A program made the translations under genes and the position numbers. Shown here one piece after another: positions 6,747-16,023 of a stretch of DNA of 35,375 nt. This DNA comes from Anaerolineales bacterium (GTDB lineage Bacteria > Chloroflexota > Anaerolineae > Anaerolineales > Villigracilaceae). Every line of letters begins with the position of its first letter. Position 1 is the stretch's first letter. Below the pieces are notes generated by a model, which saw only the letters and a list, made by a program, of their open reading frames with translations, was not told the DNA's origin and searched no databases. Location of the stretch: positions 1 through 35,375 of the forward strand of contig JAFGMV010000057.1 in NCBI GenBank assembly GCA_016927315.1. The letters run 5' to 3'.

Positions 6747-8762
6747 ATGGCAGACAAAAAACGAACCCCACAGCAACAAAGCATGGACCCGGCAGCCCAA
6801 GAAATGCTGATCCGTGCTGAAGAATTGGGTATTGGTACAGCGTTTACCCGTGCGGACGATATGGTCCCCTGTAATATTGGCGGCGCCGGCATGTGCTGCA
6901 AAATCTGCAGCATGGGCCCCTGTCGATTGACGAAAGATGGCCAGACAGGTGTATGCGGCGCAACGATTGACACAATACAAGCCCGCAACCTGATCCGTGC
7001 GATTGCAGCGGGCGCCGCTGCACATTCAGACCACGGACGCGATATGGCCTTCACACTCAAAGCGGTTGCCAACGGTGAAGCTGAAGGGTATACCCTGAAA
7101 GACATTGCCAAACTGCGCACAGTTGCTTCACACTACGATATTAATATAGAAGGACGCCCCCCAGAAGAAATCGCAAACGACCTGGCTGATCTTTACATTG
7201 CACAATTTGGACAACAGAAAGGAGTAGTAGCGCCAACCATACGAGCTCCTAAAAAACGTCAACTCATCTGGGAAGAACAGGGCGTCATGCCAAGAGGCGT
7301 AGACCGGGAAATCGTAGAATCCCTGCACCGTACACATATCGGCGATGACCAGGAACCCGAACACATCCTTCAACATGCGATCCGGACGGCGCTTTCCGAC
7401 GGTTGGGGAGGCAGCCTGATTGCCACGGATATCTCTGACATATTGTTCGGCACACCGGCGCCGGTATTAGGACAGGCCAACCTGGGTGTCCTTAAAAAGG
7501 ACTATGTCAATGTTGTCGTACATGGACACGAGCCAACCCTCAGCCAGATGATCGTGGCAGCTTCCCAGGCCCCCGACATTATTGAATACGCTCAGAAGGC
7601 CGGAGCCAAGGGCGTCAATCTTTCAGGGATTTGCTGTACAGCGAATGAAATTTTGATGCGCCAGGGAATCCCGGCGGCAGGTAACTTCCTGCAGCAAGAA
7701 CTGGCCATCCTGACCGGTGCGGTTGAGGCCATGGTGGTAGATGTGCAGTGCATCATGCAGGCTCTGGTCAACCTGGCGACCAAGTTCCACACGGAAATTA
7801 TCACTACCTCGAAAAAAGTCAAAATCACCGGAGCCACACATATAGAATTCGATGAACATAAAGCCCTCACGATCGCAAAAGATATCCTAAAACATGCGAT
7901 TGATAACTATAAAAATCGCGGTGAAGTTCAAATCCCTGACTATCGCAGCGACTTAATCCCTGGGTTCTCTCATGAGTATATTAACTACATGCTGGGTGGT
8001 TCATACCGGGCTTCCTTCCGGCCGCTTAACGATGCAATCATGGCCGGTCGCATTCGCGGCGTCGCGGCGGTTGTTGGCTGCAACAACGCTCGCAGCCAAC
8101 ACGACCATCTGCACACCTATGTAACCAGGGAACTGCTCAAACAGGATGTGTTGATCGTCGAGACTGGCTGCAGTGCAATCGCATGCGCCAAAGAAGGATT
8201 AATGCTCGGGGAAGCCGGGTTAGAACAGGTCGGAGCCGGCTTGCGCGAAATCTGTGAAACGGTTGGCATCCCCCCGGTCTTACATATGGGTTCCTGCGTC
8301 GACAACACACGTATCCTGACCGTATTATCCCAAATGGTCGCGGAAGGCGGACTGGGCGATGATATCGACCAGATCCCAGCTGTTGGCCTGGCGCCTGAAT
8401 GGATGAGCGAAAAGGCGCTGTCGATTGGAACTTATTGTGTCGCTTCAGGAGCCTATGTCATTTTCGGCGGTTCGTCGCCAGTCAGTGGTATGCCCGACCG
8501 GGTTTCGGACAGCGACATCGTATCGCGACTTATCAGCCAGGGTTGGGAGGATAAATTCGGCGGCAAACTGGAATTTATCCCAGACCCGGACGAGATGGTC
8601 AAAGCCACCCTGGCGCACATCGACAAGAAACGAGCCGCGCTTGGCTTGCCCGAATATGATCCAAATCGTTTCGGCCGCAGTGGAGATGCACACATAAGAG
8701 AATTGGAAGCACTGCCGCTTGAAAACCGCCGTGAAGCTATCTACGGAACAGCTGTAGAGTAG
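6747..8762 (+). CDS. acsA: Anaerobic carbon monoxide dehydrogenase catalytic subunit
   Basis: The 671-residue protein is a full-length Ni-Fe CODH, which interconverts CO2 and CO and feeds CO to acetyl-CoA synthase. The N-terminal cysteines Cys42 and Cys50 fit the D-cluster between subunits; Cys51, Cys54, Cys59 and Cys70 fit the B-cluster. The C-cluster ligands can all be placed: His261 (VHGHEPT), Cys296/Cys297 (SGICCTANE), Cys335 (VDVQC), Cys445 (VVGCNNAR), Cys475 (ETGCSA) and Cys517 (HMGSC). It begins 6 bases after the HMA-like gene with GGAG upstream and is followed 11 bases later by acsB, so the two subunits are made together. cooS is an equivalent name. No residue appears to be missing. 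Confidence 0.97.
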   Translation: MADKKRTPQQQSMDPAAQEMLIRAEELGIGTAFTRADDMVPCNIGGAGMCCKICSMGPCRLTKDGQTGVCGATIDTIQARNLIRAIAAGAAAHSDHGRDMAFTLKAVANGEAEGYTLKDIAKLRTVASHYDINIEGRPPEEIANDLADLYIAQFGQQKGVVAPTIRAPKKRQLIWEEQGVMPRGVDREIVESLHRTHIGDDQEPEHILQHAIRTALSDGWGGSLIATDISDILFGTPAPVLGQANLGVLKKDYVNVVVHGHEPTLSQMIVAASQAPDIIEYAQKAGAKGVNLSGICCTANEILMRQGIPAAGNFLQQELAILTGAVEAMVVDVQCIMQALVNLATKFHTEIITTSKKVKITGATHIEFDEHKALTIAKDILKHAIDNYKNRGEVQIPDYRSDLIPGFSHEYINYMLGGSYRASFRPLNDAIMAGRIRGVAAVVGCNNARSQHDHLHTYVTRELLKQDVLIVETGCSAIACAKEGLMLGEAGLEQVGAGLREICETVGIPPVLHMGSCVDNTRILTVLSQMVAEGGLGDDIDQIPAVGLAPEWMSEKALSIGTYCVASGAYVIFGGSSPVSGMPDRVSDSDIVSRLISQGWEDKFGGKLEFIPDPDEMVKATLAHIDKKRAALGLPEYDPNRFGRSGDAHIRELEALPLENRREAIYGTAVE

Positions 8763-8773
8763 GGAGAGATAAA

Positions 8774-11038
8774 ATGTCAAGATACATTGCTACCCGTGCC
8801 ACCCGAGGCGCAAACGCCCTGGTAACAGAGGCTGAAGTTATGTTGAGCCAGGCCCTGGCCGAGAAAGGACCCGAGACCCCCGTCTCCTTCCCCAATACAG
8901 CCTACTACCTGCCCACTATTCTGGGCATGACGGGGAAAGAAGTAGTAAAACTGGACGATCTGCAGCCCGCTTTACAGCAGGCCCGTTCATTATTACACCC
9001 GGTCCCGTCAGAAAATCACTGGACACCTTATCTCGGAGAAACCCTCGACAGCGGCATGGCGACCCTGTTGGCGGCGGAAACCATCGAAGCCATACGATTC
9101 ATTTACGGTCTCCAGCCAGAACCGATGAATATCGAACTGGCAGGCAGCACTAACTATGGAGACGCCAATGGGTCTGGGCGCCTGAATGGCCCTATCGATG
9201 ATATCCAACTGCGCTCCTGGGGTATCCAATTGGTAGACGGCCGTATGCCTGGTTTTGCGGCGATCGTTGGCTGCGCCAAGTCAAATGAAATTGCAGTGAA
9301 GATCGTGCGCGAGTTACAACGACGCAACATCCTGACCTTCCTCTCGGGAAATGTAAATGGACGCAGCATCATCCACCAACTGCAGGAAGAGGGTGTTGAA
9401 CTGGGTTATGACACCTACACAGTTCCATTTGGAACCGACACGATCAGTGCCATCTACGCGCTTGGCTTCGCAACGCGGTCAGCATTAACCTTCGGCGGTC
9501 TGAAACCAGGCATGTCGCAGGAAATCCTGATGTACAACAAAGAACGTGTCTTCGCCTTTGTACTTGCGCTGGGTGAAGTCGACGATCTGAAATACGCTGC
9601 AGCAGCCGGTGCAATTAATTTTGGTTTCCCGGTGATTGCTGACACCATCATCCCAGAAATCCTGCCAACCGGCGTGACAACCTATGAACATGTCGTCTCA
9701 ATGCCCTTTGATACCATCGAAGGCAAGGATGACCTTGAAAAGGCAGAACGCCTGGTGCAAAAATGCATTGAAGTACGAGGGGTAAAGGTTAAGGTTTCTG
9801 AAGTCGACATCCCTGTACCGTATGGATCAGCCTTCGAAGGAGAAGTGGTCCGCAAAGCTGACCTGCGGGTTGAGTTCGGCGGCAAGTACAGCCGCTGTTT
9901 CGAATACCTGCACATGGCAGACCTGGCGGAAGTCACCGACGGGAAGATTGAAGTAGTCGGACCAGACTTTTCGGGAGCAGAAGAAAAAGGCCATATGGAT
10001 GTCGGGATTGTGGTCAAGGTTGCCGGCCGGCAGATGCAGCAAGACTTCGAACCTGTGCTGGAGCGCCAGATGCATTATTTCGTCAATGGCGCCTCCGGTA
10101 TTCAGCATGTTGGTCAGAGGGATATCACCTGGATCCGCATTTCAAATACGGCCGCCGAAAAAGGATTCAACCTGGAACATCTGGGTACAATCCTCCATGC
10201 ACGCTTACATGAAGAGTTTGGCGCAATTGTTGACAAAGTGGAAGTAACCGTTTACTCCGATCCCGATCAAGTTCAGGAACAGCTCGAGCAAGCGCGCGAA
10301 GCGTATGACTTCCGCAATAAGCGCCTGGCCGATCTGACTGACGACAAGGTCGATGAATTCTATTCCTGCACGCTGTGCCAGTCCTTCGCGCCTGATCACG
10401 TTTGTGTGGTTTCACCCGAGCGCCTGGGTCTGTGCGGCGCCTATAACTGGCTGGACTGCAAAGCCTCCTATAATATCAACCCAACCGGCCCCAACCAACC
10501 CATCAAGCTAGGCAAGCAGATAGACCCGGTCAAAGGATATTGGGAAGGGATCAATGAGTACGCCAAAGTCGGCTCCCATGGCGTGGTGCAGGAAGTAACC
10601 ATGTACTCGATCATGGAAAATCCGATGACCGCCTGCGGTTGTTTCGAGTGCATCGTTATGTTGATCCCTGAGGCCAACGGTGTTATGGTTGTCAGCCGAG
10701 AGGATACCTCGATGACCCCGGCAGGAATGACCTTCTCGACATTGGCAGGCATTGCCGGTGGAGGTTTGCAGACACCGGGCGTAATGGGCGTTGGCAAATT
10801 CTACCTGATCAGCCCGAAATTCATATCCGCCGAGGGCGGCCTGAAACGGGTAGTCTGGATGTCATCTGTCCTGAAGGACAGCATGAACGCTGAACTGCGG
10901 GCAGCCTGCGAACGTGATGGCTTACCAGACCTGCTGGATTTGATTGCTGACGAACGTCAGGTAACCACCGTCGATGATTTGCTCGCCTGGCTGGAAGGGA
11001 AAAACCATCCGGTTATGGCGATGGACCCCATGTTCTAG
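8774..11038 (+). CDS. acsB: Acetyl-CoA synthase catalytic subunit, CO dehydrogenase/ACS complex
   Basis: The 754-residue protein is the bacterial-type (long) AcsB, carrying the N-terminal domain that contacts CODH and that the archaeal CdhC lacks. It joins CO, a methyl group from the corrinoid protein and CoA into acetyl-CoA at the Ni-Ni-4Fe4S A-cluster. The A-cluster ligands are visible: Cys532 and Cys535 (SCTLCQ), Cys544, Cys554 (GLCGA), and the Cys621-Gly622-Cys623 motif (TACGCFEC) that holds the distal nickel. GGGAGAG at 8762-8768 is a good ribosome site. It follows acsA by 11 bases and precedes a hairpin and a CBS-domain gene. Confidence 0.97.
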   Translation: MSRYIATRATRGANALVTEAEVMLSQALAEKGPETPVSFPNTAYYLPTILGMTGKEVVKLDDLQPALQQARSLLHPVPSENHWTPYLGETLDSGMATLLAAETIEAIRFIYGLQPEPMNIELAGSTNYGDANGSGRLNGPIDDIQLRSWGIQLVDGRMPGFAAIVGCAKSNEIAVKIVRELQRRNILTFLSGNVNGRSIIHQLQEEGVELGYDTYTVPFGTDTISAIYALGFATRSALTFGGLKPGMSQEILMYNKERVFAFVLALGEVDDLKYAAAAGAINFGFPVIADTIIPEILPTGVTTYEHVVSMPFDTIEGKDDLEKAERLVQKCIEVRGVKVKVSEVDIPVPYGSAFEGEVVRKADLRVEFGGKYSRCFEYLHMADLAEVTDGKIEVVGPDFSGAEEKGHMDVGIVVKVAGRQMQQDFEPVLERQMHYFVNGASGIQHVGQRDITWIRISNTAAEKGFNLEHLGTILHARLHEEFGAIVDKVEVTVYSDPDQVQEQLEQAREAYDFRNKRLADLTDDKVDEFYSCTLCQSFAPDHVCVVSPERLGLCGAYNWLDCKASYNINPTGPNQPIKLGKQIDPVKGYWEGINEYAKVGSHGVVQEVTMYSIMENPMTACGCFECIVMLIPEANGVMVVSREDTSMTPAGMTFSTLAGIAGGGLQTPGVMGVGKFYLISPKFISAEGGLKRVVWMSSVLKDSMNAELRAACERDGLPDLLDLIADERQVTTVDDLLAWLEGKNHPVMAMDPMF

Positions 11039-11052
11039 GGAGTAACATCGCT

Positions 11053-11095
11053 AAGGTTGAAGGTCTGAAATCTAATCACTTCAACCTTCAACCTT
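11053..11095 (+). repeat. Intercistronic inverted repeat after acsB
   Basis: AAGGTTGAAGGT (11053-11064) and ACCTTCAACCTT (11084-11095) form a perfect 12-bp stem around a 19-base loop. It lies between the acsB stop and the CBS-gene ATG, with no T-run behind it, so it is not a standard terminator. It could stabilise the upstream acsA-acsB message or lower expression of the downstream genes. Confidence 0.6.
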
Positions 11096-11105
11096 GGATA
11101 ATCAT

Positions 11106-11603
11106 ATGAATTCCATTCTTGTTCGGGACCTGATGACTGTTGGTGTGCCTACGTGCAAAATATCCACGCCGCTTGTCGATATCGCTCAATTTCTACTGGA
11201 CAACCACCTCGATGAAATGGTCGTGCTGGGCGAAGAGGGTGAAGGGCAAGGCATCGTTGGCTATGAAGAACTGATCGATGCCTATACCAAAGACGACTAT
11301 CGTTCCCTGACAGCCGAAGAAGTGATGCGGGAAGGTGTTCCCGAACTCCCACCGGAAATCCCGCTGGAAGCAGCTGCACACTTAATGAAAGACCTTGGAA
11401 TTCGGGCGGCCTACATGAACCATAATTCAGCCGGGACCGTTTATCCAGCTGCATATATCTCCTATAAACACCTGGTCCGTTATCTGGCAGCCAGGGACGA
11501 GAAAGACCTTGAAGACCTGGGAATTTCCGCCAGGCGCGAAGCACCCGTTCAAACCTTTGTGCGCCGCAGAGATGAGGCCAGGAGGAAAGCCGGATTAGGA
11601 TAG
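11106..11603 (+). CDS. CBS-domain pair protein within the acs operon
   Basis: From the ATG at 11106 this is a 165-residue cytoplasmic protein made of two CBS motifs: VRDLMTVGVPTCKISTPLVD near the start, and AEEVMREGVPELPPEIPLEA in the second half, then a charged C-terminal tail (FVRRRDEARRKAGLG). CBS pairs commonly bind AMP, ATP or SAM and regulate a partner. No catalytic domain is attached. Its place between acsB and acsD suggests that it senses adenylate energy charge or SAM for the CODH/ACS system, which is inference. No clear ribosome site is present. A TTG at 11094 is an alternative start but lies inside the hairpin arm, so the ATG is preferred. Confidence 0.8.
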   Translation: MNSILVRDLMTVGVPTCKISTPLVDIAQFLLDNHLDEMVVLGEEGEGQGIVGYEELIDAYTKDDYRSLTAEEVMREGVPELPPEIPLEAAAHLMKDLGIRAAYMNHNSAGTVYPAAYISYKHLVRYLAARDEKDLEDLGISARREAPVQTFVRRRDEARRKAGLG

Positions 11604-11633
11604 GTATACTTCAATTAATCAAAGCGACCTTGA

Positions 11634-11666
11634 AACAATCACGGATTGTTCCTTTGACCCTATAAT
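11634..11666 (+). promoter_or_regulatory. Dyad plus -10 box upstream of acsD
   Basis: AACAATC (11634-11640) and GATTGTT (11644-11650) form a perfect 7-bp inverted repeat with a 3-base centre. A consensus -10 TATAAT follows at 11661-11666, so the dyad covers the place where a -35 box should be, and no good -35 is visible. This looks like an internal promoter controlled by a DNA-binding protein, which would let acsD to acsE be expressed separately from acsA-acsB. Confidence 0.45.
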
Positions 11667-11741
11667 AAAGTGAAAAGACCATTCGATATCAAACGCTACA
11701 TATAAAAAACATGCTACAGAAAACCAAGAAGGAGAGACGCC

Positions 11742-12686
11742 ATGCCTATTGAGATTCCAAAAGACAAATGGCCAGGCAGTATAAAAACTGTCACCATCGG
11801 TGCTACTGCTGCAGAAGGCGGCACGCGCGCAAAGACCATCACTATCGGCGGACAGAACACCATGCCCTTTATGCACTTCGAAAATCCGATCTCCAACACC
11901 CCGGTCATCGCATTGGAAATCAAATCCCGCAAACCAGAAGATTGGTCAGCCTTGCTGGCTGAGGTGTGGGGCGACGCCATGGACGATCCAGCCAGGTGGG
12001 CGAAAATGGCTGAGGATTCCGGGGCAGACCTGATCGTTCTGGCGCTCACACTCGAAGACGAACCAGCGGATGCTGTTGCAGCGACTAAGGCAGTGTTAGA
12101 AGCCAGCGGCCTGCCCCTGATCGTTTGGGGGCCCGGTCAGTCCGACATTGACAACGAACTCCTGGTAGCAGTCGCCGAGGCCACCAAGGGCGAACGTCTG
12201 GTGCTGGGGCTATGCGAGGACAGCAACTATCGCACCATCGTTGCCACAGCAATGGCAAATGATCATCTGGTTATTGCACGCACACCAATGGACGTCAACC
12301 TGGCCAAGCAGCTCAATATCCTGATTACCGACATGGGGCTGCCGGCAGAGCGTATCCTGATGGATCCGACAACCGGTGCACTGGGGTATGGGATCGAATA
12401 TGGTTACTCGGTTATGGAGCGACTGCGACTGGCCGCCCTGCAGGGGGATGGGATGACCCAACTGCCGATGATCGTAACACCTGGCTTCGAAACCTGGAAG
12501 ACCAAAGAGGCCAAAGTCAATGAAGGTGTTCCCGCAGAATGGGGGGATTGGCTATCCCGTTCGATTCACTGGGAAACCCTGACAGCCGTATCGCTGCTTG
12601 AATCGGGGGCCGATATCGTCGTGTTGAGGCACCCCGAATCGGTAAGCCGTATCAAAGACGCTATCAGCGAATTGATGATGGTATAA
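11742..12686 (+). CDS. acsD: Corrinoid iron-sulfur protein small subunit (acetyl-CoA decarbonylase/synthase delta)
   Basis: The 314-residue TIM-barrel protein matches AcsD/CdhD, the partner of the large corrinoid subunit. Together they carry the methyl group from methyl-THF to the acetyl-CoA synthase A-cluster. Recognisable stretches include IGGQNTMPFMHFENP near residue 36, LILGLCEDSN-like VLGLCEDSNYRTI in the middle, MDPTTGALGYGIEYGYSVME, and the C-terminal end with SGADIVVLRHPESV. No metal-binding motif is expected in this subunit and none is seen. A strong AAGGAGAG ribosome site at 11729-11736 precedes the ATG. It is 9 bases upstream of acsC. Confidence 0.95.
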   Translation: MPIEIPKDKWPGSIKTVTIGATAAEGGTRAKTITIGGQNTMPFMHFENPISNTPVIALEIKSRKPEDWSALLAEVWGDAMDDPARWAKMAEDSGADLIVLALTLEDEPADAVAATKAVLEASGLPLIVWGPGQSDIDNELLVAVAEATKGERLVLGLCEDSNYRTIVATAMANDHLVIARTPMDVNLAKQLNILITDMGLPAERILMDPTTGALGYGIEYGYSVMERLRLAALQGDGMTQLPMIVTPGFETWKTKEAKVNEGVPAEWGDWLSRSIHWETLTAVSLLESGADIVVLRHPESVSRIKDAISELMMV

Positions 12687-12695
12687 GGAGGAACA

Positions 12696-14021
12696 ATGGC
12701 ACTCTCAGGTATTCAAATTTACAAACTCCTGCCGCAAACCAACTGTAAGGAATGCGGCTTCCCAACCTGTCTGGCGTTCGCCATGAAACTGGCCGCTAAG
12801 CAGGTAGAACTAGCTGCCTGTCCTTACGTCAGTGATGAGTCACAGGCGCAGCTGGCAGAATCATCCGCCCCGCCTATTCGTCTGGTAACCCTCAAGTCCG
12901 GTGAGCATGAAGCCAAAGCCGGAAATGAAGTGGTCCTATTCCGACACGAAAAGACATTTTACAACAAGCCCGGTCTCTTCATCCGGGTCAAAGCCAGTGA
13001 TGGTGCAGAGGCAATCAGCAAGAAAGTTACCGAAGCCGATGCGTACAAGGTCAACTATGTGGGAATGGATTTCACCGTGGATGGTTTTGCTGTCGTTGCA
13101 GACGGCGATGCTGCCAGCGCGGTCAAAGCCGTTCGCAGCGCTTCCAAGCGCCCGATCATCCTGATCGGAGAGGATGCTTCTGTCCTCGATCCCGCCCTTG
13201 CAGTCCTGGAGGGCGAAACGGCGCTGATCGCTGCGGCTGCCGAGTCCAACTGGGAAACCATGGCTGATCTTGCCGTCAGGCATAAAGCCGCCCTCGTTGT
13301 CAAAGCCGATAACCTGGATACCCTGGCCGAAATGACGGTTAAGATCAAGGAAAAGGGCGTTGAGAATCTAGTTCTCGATCCCGGCGGCGCCGGGATGTCA
13401 AAAACCCTGGCCAATTCTGTACAGCTTCGACGCCTGGCGCTCAAGAATGTGCGCGAATTAGGTTACCCTGTCATCAGTTATCCCTGCAAGGCAGATAAAC
13501 CCGCTCAGGAAGCCATCCTTGCCGCCCAGGCCATAGCCAAATATTCAGGCTTTATTGTCCTTGAGACCTTCGATCCCGCCATGATATATCCGCTTCTGGT
13601 GTTACGCGAGAACATTTACACTGACCCGCAAAAACCGATCCAGGTACAACCGGGTATTTACGAGATCAACTCGCCACAACCCGACAGCCCGGTACTGGTA
13701 ACGACCAATTTCAGCATTACTTATTTCAGCGTCGCCAATGAAGTCGAAGGCTCTGGGAAACCGGCCTGGTTATTGGTAACAGACGCAGATGGAATGTCGG
13801 TGTTAACCGCCTGGGCAGCCGGTAAATTCGATGCCGAGCGTATTGCGAAAGCCACCAAGGAATTCAACCTGACAGACAAAGTCAGCAAATTGGTGATCGT
13901 CCTGCCCGGGCATGTAGCTGTTCTCTCCGGTGAATTGGAAGAAGAACTCCCCAACTGGGATGTGAAAGTTGGCCCGCGCGAGGCGGTCGACATTCCAGCA
14001 TATCTAAAACAGGCGATCTAA
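12696..14021 (+). CDS. acsC: Corrinoid iron-sulfur protein large subunit (acetyl-CoA decarbonylase/synthase gamma)
   Basis: The 441-residue protein is AcsC/CdhE. The N-terminal domain binds the low-potential [4Fe-4S] cluster through Cys17, Cys20, Cys25 and Cys42 (NCKECGFPTC, AACPY). The central TIM barrel and the C-terminal domain bind the corrinoid that carries the methyl group. It accepts methyl from AcsE and passes it to AcsB. TAAGGAGG at 12684-12691 gives a strong ribosome site that overlaps the acsD stop. The gene is followed by a perfect hairpin before acsV. Confidence 0.95.
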   Translation: MALSGIQIYKLLPQTNCKECGFPTCLAFAMKLAAKQVELAACPYVSDESQAQLAESSAPPIRLVTLKSGEHEAKAGNEVVLFRHEKTFYNKPGLFIRVKASDGAEAISKKVTEADAYKVNYVGMDFTVDGFAVVADGDAASAVKAVRSASKRPIILIGEDASVLDPALAVLEGETALIAAAAESNWETMADLAVRHKAALVVKADNLDTLAEMTVKIKEKGVENLVLDPGGAGMSKTLANSVQLRRLALKNVRELGYPVISYPCKADKPAQEAILAAQAIAKYSGFIVLETFDPAMIYPLLVLRENIYTDPQKPIQVQPGIYEINSPQPDSPVLVTTNFSITYFSVANEVEGSGKPAWLLVTDADGMSVLTAWAAGKFDAERIAKATKEFNLTDKVSKLVIVLPGHVAVLSGELEEELPNWDVKVGPREAVDIPAYLKQAI

Positions 14022-14030
14022 CCATGCGAA

Positions 14031-14066
14031 GTCCTTGCAAGCCGAAGACATTCGGCTTGCAAGGAC
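14031..14066 (+). repeat. Perfect 16-bp hairpin between acsC and acsV
   Basis: GTCCTTGCAAGCCGAA (14031-14046) and TTCGGCTTGCAAGGAC (14051-14066) pair perfectly around a GACA loop, giving a very stable stem. It is not followed by a T-run, so it is not a typical intrinsic terminator. It decides the acsV start: an ATG at 14024 would force translation through the stem, while the ATG at 14081 lies just after it. A processing, message-stability or REP-like element is likely. Confidence 0.85.
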
Positions 14067-14080
14067 AAACGAAGCAGGAT

Positions 14081-16009
14081 ATGGCCAATCACACCATTAC
14101 TTTCACTGGCGAAAATATCAACATAACAGTTACTGTCCCAACAGGCACGCTGCTGGCGGAAGCAGCCCAGCAGGCTGGCGTCGAGATTGGCCAACCTTGC
14201 GGCGGTCAGGGCCGGTGCGGACGCTGCGCCGTACAGGTAACAGAAGGCGACGTCCGCCGCCGCAGTACGCTGCGTCTTTCTGAAAACGCCCTTTCCAGGG
14301 GCTATGCACTGGCCTGCCAATCTGTGGTTGAAAGTAGCGCCACGATTTTTGTCCCCCCGCAGGATAAAATCGAGCGCAACCTGACCACCGATCGCATTGC
14401 TGCCGAAATATCGGTTCCAACCGATTACGAATACCCGCTTTACCAGACAGTTCGAAGAATCCACCTTGAATTAACGCCGCCAAGCATGGACGACCAGACC
14501 GACGACTGGAGCCGCCTGCAAACCGTTCTGCGGCTTCAATCAAAGATCGAATATATATCCGCCCCACTGGCCTTGCTGCGCAAGATAGGCACAATTTTGA
14601 GAGAAGCCGAGTGGTGTGCAACCGCAATTATTGCCACAGACCCGGATAACGGATCGCCAGCACAACTAATCGACTTACTCCCAACACATATCGATGAGTT
14701 TTCTCCATTATGGGGAATCGCAGTTGATATCGGAACAACTACGGTGTCCCTGTGGCTGGTGAATCTAATCACCGGCCAGGTACAGTCTCAAGTTGCTGAG
14801 TACAATGGACAGATCGCTCGCGGGGAAGATGTCATCTCACGGATCATGTATGCCAGCAAACAGGGTGGTGAAGAGATGAGTCAGCGTGTCCTGGATACAA
14901 TCAATCTCTTGCTTGAACGTGCTTGCAAGCGCGCAAAAATTAAACCACACCAGGTTGTCAAAGCAACAATTGCCGGCAACAGCACAATGATCCATCTGCT
15001 GCTGAATATACCGGCAGCCAGTATTCGCCTCTCCCCCTTTATCACAGCCATCAACCAGCCTCCCATTCTGTGTGCAAAGGAAGTCGGATTAAACATCCAT
15101 GACAATGCACCTGTAGACTGTCTGCCGGGCGTCGCCAGCTACGTTGGCGCCGATATTACCGCAGGCGTACTTTCCAGCGGCATGAGTATGTCGGAACAAA
15201 TTGTTCTCTTCCTGGATGTCGGTACGAATGGCGAAATTGTCCTTGGCAATCAGGACTGGCTGGTCACCTGTGCCTGCTCTGCTGGTCCGGCCTTTGAGGG
15301 GGCAGGTGTAGTCAATGGAATGCGCGCAACTACCGGGGCTATCGAAGAAGTCTGGATCAATGGCGATACCTACGAGCCGGGCATTCGGGTGATCGGTGGA
15401 GAAAAACCAAAAGGCGTATGCGGCAGTGGACTGATCTCTTTGCTGGCAGAAATGTTCCTGGCGGGGCTCCTTGACAAAGCCGGCAACATCAACCTGACTC
15501 TGAATACCAAACGCGTCCGGAAAGGAAAACACGGCGGCGAGTATGTGATTGCCTGGGCTGAGGAAACACAACATGGAGAAGATATTGCGATCTCACATGT
15601 TGATGTTGACAACCTGCTGCGAGCCAAAGCCGCCATTTACGCTGGCTTTACCGTATTGGCAGAGCAGGTCGGCGTCAGGCTGGAGGATACAGCCAAAGTA
15701 CTGATTGGCGGTTCATTTGGAAAATATATCAATGTCGAGAAAGCAATCCAGATCGGCCTCTTGCCGGATATGCCCTGGGAACAATTCGAATTTCTGGGAA
15801 ACACATCCGTGCGTGGATCTTATTATGCCCTGCTGGATTGGCGTTCCCGCCAACAAATAAAGGAAATTGCCAGCCGCATGACCTATATCGAGCTCTCTGC
15901 AGATAACACCTTTTTCGAGGCCTTCACATCTGCATCTTTTTTGCCTCATACAGACTTGAGCAAATTCCCGTCTGTTGAGGCGGTCGTATCAAACCAAGCA
16001 AACAATTAA
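14081..16009 (+). CDS. acsV: Corrinoid protein reductive activator, ferredoxin-ASKHA ATPase
   Basis: From the ATG at 14081 the protein has 642 residues. The N-terminal plant-type [2Fe-2S] domain has Cys40, Cys46, Cys49 and Cys79 (QPCGGQGRCGRC and ALACQS). A linker is followed by the RACo/DUF4445 ASKHA ATPase region, with phosphate-binding DIGTTT at 216 and DVGTNGE at 379, and an adenosine-type motif LIGGSFG near the end. The known family role is ATP-driven re-reduction of the corrinoid iron-sulfur protein after it oxidises to inactive Co(II). Its location directly after acsC and before acsE fits. An ATG at 14024 in the same frame would add 19 residues encoded by a perfect hairpin and is rejected. 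Confidence 0.93.
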   Translation: MANHTITFTGENINITVTVPTGTLLAEAAQQAGVEIGQPCGGQGRCGRCAVQVTEGDVRRRSTLRLSENALSRGYALACQSVVESSATIFVPPQDKIERNLTTDRIAAEISVPTDYEYPLYQTVRRIHLELTPPSMDDQTDDWSRLQTVLRLQSKIEYISAPLALLRKIGTILREAEWCATAIIATDPDNGSPAQLIDLLPTHIDEFSPLWGIAVDIGTTTVSLWLVNLITGQVQSQVAEYNGQIARGEDVISRIMYASKQGGEEMSQRVLDTINLLLERACKRAKIKPHQVVKATIAGNSTMIHLLLNIPAASIRLSPFITAINQPPILCAKEVGLNIHDNAPVDCLPGVASYVGADITAGVLSSGMSMSEQIVLFLDVGTNGEIVLGNQDWLVTCACSAGPAFEGAGVVNGMRATTGAIEEVWINGDTYEPGIRVIGGEKPKGVCGSGLISLLAEMFLAGLLDKAGNINLTLNTKRVRKGKHGGEYVIAWAEETQHGEDIAISHVDVDNLLRAKAAIYAGFTVLAEQVGVRLEDTAKVLIGGSFGKYINVEKAIQIGLLPDMPWEQFEFLGNTSVRGSYYALLDWRSRQQIKEIASRMTYIELSADNTFFEAFTSASFLPHTDLSKFPSVEAVVSNQANN

Positions 16010-16023
16010 ATCCGGAGGGATCC

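Noticed and set aside
11651..11666. TTGACC next to TATAAT as a complete promoter upstream of acsD
   Set aside because: The two boxes are separated by one base, so TTGACC cannot be the -35 element; the promoter call rests on the -10 and the dyad only.
14024..14080. N-terminal extension of acsV from the upstream ATG
   Set aside because: The 19 extra residues would be encoded by a perfect hairpin and do not belong to the ferredoxin domain.
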